A stretch of DNA of 64,000 bases from JACRCT01 sp036504155 (GTDB lineage Bacteria; Myxococcota; Myxococcia; Myxococcales; UBA5297). Positions within the stretch are counted from its first letter, which is position 1. The number at the start of each line of letters is the position of its first letter. The stretch spans positions 62,001 to 126,000 of the forward strand of contig DASXVQ010000105.1 of NCBI GenBank assembly GCA_036504155.1, read 5' to 3'. The position numbers and the translations under genes are program-made. The notes below the pieces were generated by a model. That model saw only the letters and a list, made by a program, of their open reading frames with translations. It searched no databases and had not been told where the DNA came from. Shown piece after piece: positions 1 through 8,759 of the stretch.

Positions 1-1
1 A

Positions 2-577
2 GAGAGCGCGCTCTGCGCCACCACCACGAAGATCTGGCCGCCCACGGCGGACCAGTGCCCCGATCTGCGCGTGGCCGATCTCGCCCCGTTGGTGGACGAC
101 CTGCGGCGGCGACCCTCGCCCCTAGCGACGGTCGCGAGCCGCATCGACGGCGGCAAGTGCCTCGGCTTCTCCGCCGACGACACCCTTTCGCTCAAGGCGC
201 ATGCGCGTCACCTGGTGGTCGAGGCGGACGGTTCCGCGGGGCGCCCCGTCAAGGCGCACGCGCCGCATGAGCCGGTGATCGCCGCTGGCGCGTCCTGCGT
301 GGTGGCCGTGGTGGGCGCGTGGTGCGTCGGCGCGCCCCTCGACGCCGAGCACGTCCATCGCCCCGAGCGGTTTGCGGCCCTCGCCGGCCGACCGCTCGGA
401 GCGGCCGTCACCGCCGCCGACGTCGCTCGCGTGATTCTCCACGAAGAAGGCTGGCTTCGCGCCGTGCCTCCCGGCGCCGCCTTTCACGTCGTCGTGACCG
501 GCGCCGGCGAAGAAGTCGCAAGGGCGCTCGCCGAACACGCGAAGGCCGGGCGGCTGGCCGGCGTTCATCGCGGTTGA
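2..577 (+). CDS. yqeC: YqeC-family selenium-dependent hydroxylase accessory protein (5' end outside window)
   Basis: This is the 3' part of a gene entering from the left edge. The frame is open from base 2, and the GTG at 71 lies inside conserved sequence, so it is not the start. The first visible residues include TTTKIWPP, the segment that follows the P-loop in YqeC proteins. EADGS, HEPVI and VHRPERF follow, all hallmarks of the family. YqeC is linked by family knowledge to maturation of selenium-dependent molybdenum hydroxylases in the cytoplasm; its exact reaction is not settled. The Walker A motif must lie upstream of the window. The C-terminus is complete at the TGA. The family call is firm; the physiological role is inferred. 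Confidence 0.85.
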   Translation, partial: ESALCATTTKIWPPTADQCPDLRVADLAPLVDDLRRRPSPLATVASRIDGGKCLGFSADDTLSLKAHARHLVVEADGSAGRPVKAHAPHEPVIAAGASCVVAVVGAWCVGAPLDAEHVHRPERFAALAGRPLGAAVTAADVARVILHEEGWLRAVPPGAAFHVVVTGAGEEVARALAEHAKAGRLAGVHRG

Positions 578-619
578 GAGGTCGAACGGGCGCCGGGGGC
601 CGGGGGCCGAGGTCCTCTC

Positions 620-721
620 TGGTCCAGCACGCTCTCCATCGAGGGCAGCTGCATCGCCCTCGGCGACACTTGCGGCCCCGGGATGGTGTCCAAGGCGATC
701 AAGGAGAAGGCCAAGAAGTAG
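620..721 (+). pseudogene. 3' remnant of an unrecognised gene
   Basis: Directly after yqeC, in the same frame, a stretch of about 33 codons ending in TAG has the strong GC third-position bias of real genes here. It reads as plausible protein (SIEGSCIALGDTCGPG, then a Lys-rich tail). There is no start codon before an internal ATG at 683, and the codons upstream of about 620 look random. It is best read as the surviving 3' end of a lost gene. I do not recognise the family. A short real gene starting at the ATG (12 codons) is very unlikely. Confidence 0.4.
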
Positions 722-804
722 CGGTAGTCTTCGGAGAGTTCAGTCGCGCTGGGGCGAAGGCCGGGAGGCATCCGCCCCGACGCTTTTCGAAGGGGAGGAA
801 GCAC

Positions 805-1248
805 ATGCGCAAGCTGGCGATCGGAATCGTGGCGGCCTTCGGGCTCGTGGTCGGGATGCAGGTGGCGCTGGCCGGCGAGGCCGCCAAGGCCGACACCAAG
901 GACAAGGAGAAGGCGGCGGTCGCCGCGGCCGAGGCCTGGCTCAAGCTCGTCGACGAGGGCAAGTACGCGGACAGCTGGAAGCAGGCGGCCGAGTTCTTCA
1001 AGGCCAACGTCAAGCAGGAGCAGTGGGAGCAGATGGTGCCGGGCGTGCGCAAGCCGCTGGGCAAGCTCGTCTCGCGCAAGGTGAAGAGCACGACCTACAC
1101 CAAGACCGCTCCGGGGGCGCCCGACGGGGAGTACGTGATCATCCAGTTCGACACGTCCTTCGCCGAGAAGAAGGCGGCCGTCGAGACGGTCACGCCCATG
1201 ATGGACAAGGACGGCAAGTGGCACGTGTCGGGGTACTTCATCAAGTAG
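805..1248 (+). CDS. Exported DUF4019-like protein
   Basis: A 147-residue protein with a cleavable-looking signal peptide (Lys/Arg start, hydrophobic stretch, ALA-G near residue 23), so probably periplasmic. The mature part resembles DUF4019: an alpha-helical start (AEAWLKLVDEGKYADSW) and a C-terminal beta region ending DGKWHVSGYFIK. Such proteins have no known reaction. The ATG at 805 was chosen because a purine-rich GGGAGGAAG site precedes it and the signal peptide begins there, although the frame is open further upstream. The next gene starts about 70 bases later on the same strand, so the two may be co-transcribed. Confidence 0.75.
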   Translation: MRKLAIGIVAAFGLVVGMQVALAGEAAKADTKDKEKAAVAAAEAWLKLVDEGKYADSWKQAAEFFKANVKQEQWEQMVPGVRKPLGKLVSRKVKSTTYTKTAPGAPDGEYVIIQFDTSFAEKKAAVETVTPMMDKDGKWHVSGYFIK

Positions 1249-1317
1249 CGCGCATGCCCGGTTGAAGGGCTAGCCGGGGACCGACAGGCGGCGCAGCGTC
1301 ACGGCGTGAGGTGACTC

Positions 1318-1734
1318 ATGTCGCGTGCCGCGCCGCTGCTCTTCGTGCTCTTCCTCGCCGTCGGCTGCCTCAACGGCGAGGTCAACCAGTCCCCCGGCGA
1401 CGTCGGGGTGCCGGGCGGCGGCATCGGCGGCGGAGGTGGGCCGACGGTGGTCATCCAGAGTTACACCTTCATCCCCGTGGAGCTGTTCGTCTCGCCGGGC
1501 GACACGATCAGCTTCACCAACCTCGACGGCGACGCGCACACCGTCACGAGCCAGGCGCACCCCAACGACTACATGCTGGGCGAGGTGAACGGCATCTCGT
1601 TCGACCTCCCGGCCTTCACCGGGACCAGGACCTTCAAGATCCCGGAGAACGCGCAGCGCGGGACGGTCATCTACTACTTCGACCGCGTGTACACGACCCG
1701 GATGAACAACCAGCCGAGGATCACGATCCAGTAG
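1318..1734 (+). CDS. Cupredoxin-like lipoprotein
   Basis: A 138-residue protein with a lipoprotein signal (LAVGC, Cys17) and a Gly-rich linker at about residues 30-45. The domain that follows begins like plastocyanin-type cupredoxins: FIPVELFVSPGDTISFTNLD, with DAHTV placing a histidine at about residue 74 where the first copper ligand normally sits. The usual C-terminal Cys-x-His-x-Met ligand cluster is absent; the end reads YYFDRVYTTRMNN. The fold call is therefore reasonable, but type-1 copper binding is doubtful. It is probably anchored in the outer or inner membrane facing the periplasm. The next gene is convergent, with only 3 bases between the stops. Confidence 0.7.
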   Translation: MSRAAPLLFVLFLAVGCLNGEVNQSPGDVGVPGGGIGGGGGPTVVIQSYTFIPVELFVSPGDTISFTNLDGDAHTVTSQAHPNDYMLGEVNGISFDLPAFTGTRTFKIPENAQRGTVIYYFDRVYTTRMNNQPRITIQ

Positions 1735-1737
1735 TGA

Positions 1738-1971
1738 TCAGCCGCCGGAGGTCGGCAGCACCAGCGCCACCTCGTCCTTGTCCTGGAGCGCGTAGCCCAG
1801 CTTCTGCTGGCTGCCGTTGACCGAGGCGACGATGAACCGCAGGTGGCTCGGGTGGTAGCCCAGGGCCTTGAGCAGGTCCTCGAGGCAGGAGCGCTCGGTG
1901 ATCTCGTGCTCGAAGTCGTCCTTGCCGAACGGCTTGCTGAGCGCCCCCAGGACCTTCACGTGGACCCTCAT
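1738..1971 (-). CDS. MoaD/ThiS-family sulfur carrier protein
   Basis: A 77-residue protein matching the ubiquitin-like MoaD/ThiS fold in length and pattern. It starts MRVHVKVLGAL, has a middle helix (LEDLLKAL), ends DEVALVLPTSGG, and keeps the terminal Gly-Gly that is activated and thiocarboxylated in this family. Such carriers donate sulfur for molybdopterin, tungstopterin, thiamine or other products. It lies 40 bases downstream of a radical SAM gene on the same strand, so the two probably form an operon. Carriers of this kind accompany radical SAM genes in some tungsten-enzyme (AOR) loci, but no such oxidoreductase is in the window. The specific pathway is unknown. Confidence 0.8.
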   Translation of the reverse strand: MRVHVKVLGALSKPFGKDDFEHEITERSCLEDLLKALGYHPSHLRFIVASVNGSQQKLGYALQDKDEVALVLPTSGG

Positions 1972-2011
1972 CTCCGTCGCTCCTGCTGGCCGCAGACCGT
2001 CGCCGCCGAAT

Positions 2012-3160
2012 CTACCAGTGCAGCGGTTCCTCGGGGATCGCGTCGAGCGAGGGCCGCTCCCACTCGTCGGGGCGGTGGGCGCAGCGGCCGCACGGGCCTT
2101 CCGGCGAGGGCCAGCCCGTCCGCAGCCGCAAGCGAAGCCGCTGCGCCTGCTCGGAGCGCCAGACCTCGGCCAGCGACTGGCGCCTGAGATCGCCCAGGAC
2201 CCACTCGGCCTTGGGATCGTGGCAGCAGGGGACGACGCGGCCGTCCCAGAGCACCACCAGGGTCTTCCACGGCGCGCTGCAGAGCATCGGCCGCGGCCGC
2301 TCTCCCTCGGCGAAGAGGTGGGCCGGCGTGTTCGCGTCCAGCGGCTTGAGGTAGCCGAGCACGCCCGGCAACCCGGTGTTCGCGAAGCGCGCCAGGAACT
2401 CGGCCTGCTGGTGGGCGTTGGCCTTGAGCCGCAGCATCTGCAGGACGAGGGCCGGCGACGCCGTCCGGCTCCGGGCCCGGTGCTCGAGGATGGCCTCGAC
2501 GTTGGCGACCGCCTGCTGCGCCCTCGCGCCGCGCCCGCGGATGCCCTCCAGCGTCGCGGCGTCCAGGCCGTCGAGCGAGAGGACGAGCCGGAAGATCCCC
2601 GCCTCCTCGAGCGCCCGGTAGCGGTCGAGAGGGAGCAGCGCGGGGTTGATGCTCAGCTCCGGTCGCACGCCCGCCTGCGCCGCGAGGCGCACGAAGGCGT
2701 CGAGGTCCGGGTGGAGCAGCGACTCGCCTTCGAAATACAGGGCCAGCGGTTTCCACTGTTTCTGCGCCGCAGAAACCTGGCCCAGGATTTCGCGAAATAG
2801 CCCGGCGTCCATCTGGCCCAGCGGCCGGTCGTCGCGCCCGTTGCCCTTCGGGCACATGGCGCAGGACATGGGGCAGCGGTTGGTCAGCTCCAGCTGATCG
2901 ATGATGGGCTCGGGGGCGGGCTCGCCGTGGGCGGCGGCCAGCTTCTCCTCGTCCGCCTCGGGGGAGAAGACGGCCATCCCCAGGTCCAGGAGCATCGGCA
3001 GCCGGCTGGCGAGCCGGGGCGGAATCGGCCCTTCTTCCGCGAGGATACGCGCCAGCTCCAGGGCCGGGGCGTCCAGCTCCACGCCGCGCTCGTCGAGCAC
3101 CGACTCGGCGAAGCAGCGCTCGCCCACCCGGAACAGCCGCACGTACTTGGAGAGCCTCAT
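2012..3160 (-). CDS. Radical SAM/SPASM enzyme with PqqD-like N-terminus
   Basis: A 382-residue protein. The radical SAM cluster motif CPMSCAMC (Cys96, Cys100, Cys103) follows LELTNR. A C-terminal SPASM-type region carries further cysteines (MLCSAPW, VVPCCHD, CGRCAH) that would hold auxiliary Fe-S clusters. Residues 1-80 are compatible with a PqqD-like winged helix, the module that binds peptide substrates in many RiPP maturases, but similarity by eye is modest. It probably modifies a peptide or protein by radical chemistry in the cytoplasm; the substrate is not visible. A GTG at 3178 is an alternative start, but the ATG at 3160 fits the alignment better. It heads a two-gene unit with the MoaD-like gene. 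Confidence 0.8.
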   Translation of the reverse strand: MRLSKYVRLFRVGERCFAESVLDERGVELDAPALELARILAEEGPIPPRLASRLPMLLDLGMAVFSPEADEEKLAAAHGEPAPEPIIDQLELTNRCPMSCAMCPKGNGRDDRPLGQMDAGLFREILGQVSAAQKQWKPLALYFEGESLLHPDLDAFVRLAAQAGVRPELSINPALLPLDRYRALEEAGIFRLVLSLDGLDAATLEGIRGRGARAQQAVANVEAILEHRARSRTASPALVLQMLRLKANAHQQAEFLARFANTGLPGVLGYLKPLDANTPAHLFAEGERPRPMLCSAPWKTLVVLWDGRVVPCCHDPKAEWVLGDLRRQSLAEVWRSEQAQRLRLRLRTGWPSPEGPCGRCAHRPDEWERPSLDAIPEEPLHW

Positions 3161-3539
3161 CGGCCGGGAAGCTACCACGGCCCCCTGGCGTTCGACTCAT
3201 GGCGGAGGACCGCTGTTTGGGGAGGCCGCCTTGACCCTCTTCCGAAGCTGGGCCACACTCGAGTCAAACTGAATACTGAAGAATTAGGATTTCCCCTGCG
3301 GTTCGCGTGATGGGTGGCAGATATTCGAACCTATGGTCCATTCAGGGGACCGTGCTGATTGTGTCCGTGAGCAAGCCCTCGCCTCGGCGAGAAGGAAGCC
3401 TAAGGACACCAGTTCACGTTCCCCACCTGTTCTGACAGGGTTCAATGGACGCTGCCCACACGGCTCTCGCGGGGGATTTTTTTGCCTGCTGTTGTTATGG
3501 TGCGCGCCCTCGAATCGAGCCCGTTGAGGAGCCGCGCCC
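3161..3539. other. Divergent intergenic region upstream of the radical SAM gene and tyrS
   Basis: About 380 bases without a convincing gene and visibly richer in A/T than its surroundings (for example 3264-3300 and the run of seven T at 3477-3483). It should hold the promoters of both flanking genes. A TTATGG-like -10 element at about 3495 lies 45 bases before tyrS, but no good -35 accompanies it. I see no T-box leader and no tRNA; a TTCGAA at about 3332 lacks pairing arms. Confidence 0.4.
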
Positions 3540-4796
3540 ATGCCCACCTCCGTCCGCGACACCAGCCCCGAGCTGCAGTACCAGGAGGTCACCCGCGGGG
3601 CGGTGGACATCCAGGTGCCGGCGGAGCTGCAGGCCCGGCTGAAGAAGGCCCATGAGACCGGCACCCCGCTGATCGTCAAGGCCGGCTTCGACCCCACCGC
3701 GCCCGACCTGCACCTCGGGCACACGGTGCTGCTCTTCCGCATGAAGCGCTTCCAGGACCTGGGCCACCGCGTGGTCTTCCTCATCGGCGACTTCACCGGG
3801 ATGATCGGCGACCCCACCGGCAAGAACGCCACCCGCCCGCCGCTGACCCCGGAGCAGGTGGCCGCCAACGCCGAGACCTACAAGAAGCAGGTCTTCAAGA
3901 TCCTCGACCCCGAGCGGACCGAGGTGCGCTTCAACAGCGAGTGGCTGGGCAAGTTCAGCGGCGCCGACCTCATCAAGCTCGCCGCCAAGTACAACGTGGC
4001 GCGCATGCTCGAGCGCGACGACTTCAAGAAGCGCTACCGCGAGCAGCGCCCCATCGCCATCCACGAGTTCCTCTACCCGCTCTTGCAGGGCTACGACTCG
4101 GTGGCGCTCAAGTGCGACGTGGAGCTGGGCGGCTCGGACCAGCTGTTCAACCTGCTCGTCGGCCGCGAGCTGATGAAGGACTACGGCCTGCCGCCGCAGA
4201 TGGTCATCACCAGCCCGCTGCTGGAGGGCACCGACGCCAAGATGGTCGAGGGCAAGCTCGTCGGCGACAAGATGAGCAAGTCGATGGGCAACTACGTCGG
4301 CATCGCCGAGAAGCCCGACGACGTCTTCGGCAAGCTGCTCTCCATCAGCGACGAGCTGATGTGGCGCTACTACGAGCTGCTCTCGGCGCTCCCGGCGGCC
4401 GAGGTCGCGGCGCTCAAGCGCGACGCCGCCTCCGGCGCCAAGAACCCCAAGCACATCAAGATCGCCTTCGCCAAGGAGATGGTGGCGCGCTTCCACTCGC
4501 AGGCCGACGCCGACCAGGCCGCCGAGGAGTTCGACCGCGTCCACGCCAAGCGCGAGCTGCCCGACCAGATCGAGGAGAAGGAGTTCGTCCTGGCCGGCGC
4601 CCCGAACGTGGGCCTGCTCAAGCTGATGAGCGAGAACGGCCTGGCGACCTCCAACAGCGACGCGCGGCGGCTCATCGTGCAGGGCGGGGTGAGCGTCAAC
4701 GGCGAGAAGGCCACCGACCCCAAGGCCAGCGTCGGCGCCGGCGAGTACCTGCTGCAGGTGGGCAAGCGGAAGTTCCTGAAGATCAAGGTGCAGTAG
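3540..4796 (+). CDS. tyrS: Tyrosyl-tRNA synthetase
   Basis: A 418-residue class I aminoacyl-tRNA synthetase that charges tRNA-Tyr with tyrosine using ATP in the cytoplasm. HLGH (His58) is the HIGH signature, preceded by GFDPTAPDLHLG. GGSDQLFN recognises tyrosine, and DKMSKSMGN (Lys244) is the KMSKS loop. A C-terminal S4 RNA-binding domain (about residues 350-418) carries SDARRLIVQGGVSVNG. Length and the HLGH form match the shorter-looped TyrZ-like group, a subfamily call made by eye. The gene stands alone after an A/T-rich leader, and the DUF2062 gene follows on the same strand. No leader regulation is apparent. Confidence 0.96.
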   Translation: MPTSVRDTSPELQYQEVTRGAVDIQVPAELQARLKKAHETGTPLIVKAGFDPTAPDLHLGHTVLLFRMKRFQDLGHRVVFLIGDFTGMIGDPTGKNATRPPLTPEQVAANAETYKKQVFKILDPERTEVRFNSEWLGKFSGADLIKLAAKYNVARMLERDDFKKRYREQRPIAIHEFLYPLLQGYDSVALKCDVELGGSDQLFNLLVGRELMKDYGLPPQMVITSPLLEGTDAKMVEGKLVGDKMSKSMGNYVGIAEKPDDVFGKLLSISDELMWRYYELLSALPAAEVAALKRDAASGAKNPKHIKIAFAKEMVARFHSQADADQAAEEFDRVHAKRELPDQIEEKEFVLAGAPNVGLLKLMSENGLATSNSDARRLIVQGGVSVNGEKATDPKASVGAGEYLLQVGKRKFLKIKVQ

Positions 4797-4884
4797 GCCG
4801 CCTGGCAGTGAAGCGAGGCGGCCGGCGGCGTCCGGGCAGCAGGGGGTTGTGCCGAGGAACGCGAACCTGCAACGTGCGGAAACG

Positions 4885-5352
4885 ATGCGCCGCTGGTTCC
4901 AGAGAATCGTCGCCGTCCGCGACCACCCCGAGGCGCAGGCCCGCGGGCTGGCGGCGGGCTTCTTCTTCGCCATCACTCCGTTCTGGGGCCTGCAACTCGT
5001 GCTGGCGATCGGCGTGAGCCACCTCGTGCGCGGCAACAAGGTCCTCGCCGGGGCGATGACCGCGCTGAACAACCCGATCACCGCGCTGCCGCTCTACGGC
5101 GCCTGCTTCCTCCTCGGGCAGACGATCCTGGGCAGCTCGGTCGCTCCGCCGGACTTCGCGGCGATGAAGGGGATGGGGGATCTCGTCCGCCTGGGACCTG
5201 CCTTGCTGCTGCCGCTGCTCACCGGCACGACGCTGGTCGGGCTCGTCGGCGGCACCGCGGTGTACCTGCTCGCGGGCCGGATCCTCGGCGCGCTCGGCGC
5301 CAGGTTCGGCGGTCCTCGCGACGGCGACCTGCCCGGAAAGTCGCCGGACTGA
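4885..5352 (+). CDS. DUF2062 family membrane protein
   Basis: A 155-residue integral membrane protein. The pattern HPEAQARGLAAGFFFAITPFWG, followed by hydrophobic helices with a central LNNPITALPLYG motif, is typical of DUF2062, whose function is unknown. Three to four hydrophobic helices cover most of the length, and the tail is polar. The ATG at 4885 gives the usual family N-terminus (MRRWFQR). A GTG at 4849, preceded by AGGGGG, would add 12 residues and cannot be excluded. It follows tyrS by about 90 bases and may share its transcript. Confidence 0.8.
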   Translation: MRRWFQRIVAVRDHPEAQARGLAAGFFFAITPFWGLQLVLAIGVSHLVRGNKVLAGAMTALNNPITALPLYGACFLLGQTILGSSVAPPDFAAMKGMGDLVRLGPALLLPLLTGTTLVGLVGGTAVYLLAGRILGALGARFGGPRDGDLPGKSPD

Positions 5353-5680
5353 TCCAGGCTGGCAGCTTGGCGATCCGCCTTGGCTGGTCATGGCCTTCTG
5401 CTGTCCCCGAGCGCCGATGCGGCCCCGGTGGACGATGACCTACCGGCCCGACTGCTGGGTCCGTTAGCGCCTGCGCAAGCCAGCAGGTAGTGGCCGCCAG
5501 CAGGGTGCGCGTGGCGCGCTTGGACTTCGCCCGCCGGGCGGCTCGTCCGGATCCGCCGGGCGTCTTCCTGCTTGGGCTGGCCGCTTCACAAGCCGCACGT
5601 CAGCCACAGATCAGGGGCCCGGTCGCCCGGTGGGCGGCCAGGCGGGATGCAAGGCAACGGTTCGCCCGAAAGGATGGCAA
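5353..5680. other. Intergenic region before the subtilase gene
   Basis: About 330 bases with no supported gene; frames here lack the local codon bias. The only clear signal is the ribosome binding site AAAGGA about 8 bases before the ATG at 5681. I see no terminator for the upstream gene. Confidence 0.4.
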
Positions 5681-7033
<1,353 letters not shown>

Positions 7034-7073
7034 GCGCGCCCCCTTCCGTCCCGGACGTCCGCGCCCGGGCCGG

Positions 7074-8378
7074 CTAGCTTGGCTCGACGATCTCCGGCTT
7101 GGGCGCCCCTCCGGGCGCCTCCGGACCCACCTCGCCCAGGTGCTTGGGGGTGATCGCCCAGCCAACCGCCGGCACGAGCATCACCGCCGCGAGGATCCCC
7201 ATCAGCACGCGCGGCGAGGCGCCCAGGTGGTCGAGCGCGAAGCCGGTGGCATAGGTCGAGGAGGCCATGGTCACGGTCTGCGCCGCGAGGTCCACCGCGA
7301 AGGCGCGGCCGCGCAGGCGGTCGGGCACGCGCAGGTTGAGCAGCGAGGTCGAGAAGGACCAGAGCGTCGAGGCGCCCATGTGCGCCAGGACGATCGCCAC
7401 CGCCGCGAGCCAGAGCCACGGCGCCGCGCCGAAGAGGGCGTAGGCCACGGCGAGGGCCACGAAGCCCAGGCCGATGCAGCGGTCGAGCGCGAGCTCGCTG
7501 TCGTCGGTCACCCAGCGCGCCACGGTGGGCCCGACGAGCGCGCCCACTCCGCGGGCGGCGTAGAGCAGGCCGATGACCGAGGCCGCGCCCTTCGCCGACG
7601 GGAACACGCGCTCGCCGAAGACGCTGTAGAGCAGGATGGCGCCTCCGCCCGCCAGGCCCCAGCCGGCCTTGGCGAAGATGGCGCGGCGCACGCCGGGCTC
7701 GCGCGCGAAGAAGCGCAGGCCCTCGGCGACCTCGTCGATGCCGGAGATCGAGCGCAGCGTGAGCGGGCCCGCCGGCCGCTTCTCGAGCGCCGGGATGCGC
7801 GCGCTGGCCATGAAGCTCGCGGAGACGAGGTAGGTGACCGCGTTGACCATGAAGGCGGCGTCGCGGCCGAGCCACTGCGACACCGCTCCGCCCATCAGCG
7901 CGCCCAGCGCCAGCATGGCCGACCAGGTGACGCCCTGCAGGGCGTTGGCGGCCACGATGTCGTCGCGCTCCACCACGCTCGCCACGGCGGCCTGCTCGGC
8001 CGGGTCGAAGAAGGCCGCGACGGACGACTGCAGGAAGCATAGCAGGTAGGCGAGCGGCACGTCCCCGCGCTCGTGGACCCGCAGGAATCCCAGGACGACG
8101 ATGGCGCGCAGGACGTCGCAGGCGACGAGGACCAAGCGCCGGTTGACCCGGTCGGCAACCACTCCGGCGACGGGGCCGAAGAGCAGCGCGGGCAGGAATC
8201 GGGCGATGAGCACCGCCGCCACGGCCTCTCCCTTGCCGGTCAACTCCAGCATCATCGACAGCAGCGAGATGGTGGTGAACCAATCCCCGGTCAGGCTGAC
8301 CACGTCGCCCAGCCAGATGCGGCGGAACGTCGGGTGGCGGCGCAGGAGGGAGGCGTAGCTGACGGGGGCGGCGGACAT
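7074..8378 (-). CDS. MFS transporter, EntS/MFS_3-like
   Basis: A 434-residue protein of about twelve hydrophobic helices from the major facilitator superfamily. The start (FRRIWLGDVVSLTGDWF) and the loop between helices 2 and 3 (GPVAGVVADRVNRRLVL) are typical of the EntS-like MFS_3 group, which exports siderophores, macrolides and other small molecules across the inner membrane. Substrate cannot be deduced. It is convergent with the protease gene, with 40 bases between the stops. The small interrupted gene at 8430-8657 lies just upstream on the same strand and might be transcribed with it. Confidence 0.88.
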   Translation of the reverse strand: MSAAPVSYASLLRRHPTFRRIWLGDVVSLTGDWFTTISLLSMMLELTGKGEAVAAVLIARFLPALLFGPVAGVVADRVNRRLVLVACDVLRAIVVLGFLRVHERGDVPLAYLLCFLQSSVAAFFDPAEQAAVASVVERDDIVAANALQGVTWSAMLALGALMGGAVSQWLGRDAAFMVNAVTYLVSASFMASARIPALEKRPAGPLTLRSISGIDEVAEGLRFFAREPGVRRAIFAKAGWGLAGGGAILLYSVFGERVFPSAKGAASVIGLLYAARGVGALVGPTVARWVTDDSELALDRCIGLGFVALAVAYALFGAAPWLWLAAVAIVLAHMGASTLWSFSTSLLNLRVPDRLRGRAFAVDLAAQTVTMASSTYATGFALDHLGASPRVLMGILAAVMLVPAVGWAITPKHLGEVGPEAPGGAPKPEIVEPS

Positions 8379-8429
8379 CGGGTCGTGGCCGGCCTCGGTG
8401 CCGGCTTCCTTCTTCGGTCCTCGACGACC

Positions 8430-8657
8430 CTACGCGGGCGGCCCCGGCGGATCCGGCTGCTTGGGGGGCGCGCCCGTGCCGGGCAGGAGCATCAGCACCC
8501 CGAAGATCGCTCCGTAGAGCCCGGCGACCGCCGGGCGGCAGAGGATCATTCAGGTACTGCCGACGAGGGCGTACAGCTGGCCGATGGCGATGAAGGCCAA
8601 GGCGCCGCCGACCGCGCCCATCGCGCCGCGCCCGATCTTGGTGTTGGGGAGTCGCAC
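8430..8657 (-). pseudogene. Small two-helix membrane protein frame interrupted by one in-frame TGA
   Basis: From a GTG at 8657 the minus strand encodes 35 residues rich in hydrophobic ones (GAMGAVGGALAFIAIGQLYA), then TGA at 8552-8550. The very next codon is ATG, and the same frame continues for 39 residues (MILCRPAVAGLYGAIFGVLM, then a Pro-rich tail) to TAG. Read through, it would be a roughly 75-residue protein with two membrane helices. A TGG-to-TGA change is the simplest explanation. Two tiny genes with abutting stop and start, or selenocysteine at the TGA, are alternatives; I see no obvious SECIS hairpin. Function is unknown. Confidence 0.45.
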
Positions 8658-8759
8658 GGGCCGACTGTAGCAGGCGCCGCTCTGGGCCGCCCGCCTGCGG
8701 AACTGGGCCCAGGGGCCCGGCGACCCAAGGTTTGCTCGCGCGCGCAGAGGCGCTCGGGC

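Noticed and set aside
3325..3345. TTCGAA with flanking sequence like a tRNA T-loop
   Set aside because: The bases on either side do not form a T-stem, and no acceptor, D or anticodon arms can be built on either strand.
3181..3539. T-box or other leader RNA before tyrS
   Set aside because: No T-box consensus, specifier loop or terminator/antiterminator pair; such leaders are also not expected in this type of organism.
8550..8552. TGA as a definite selenocysteine codon
   Set aside because: I see no SECIS-like hairpin directly after it and the flanking residues fit a lost tryptophan equally well, so it is kept only as a question.
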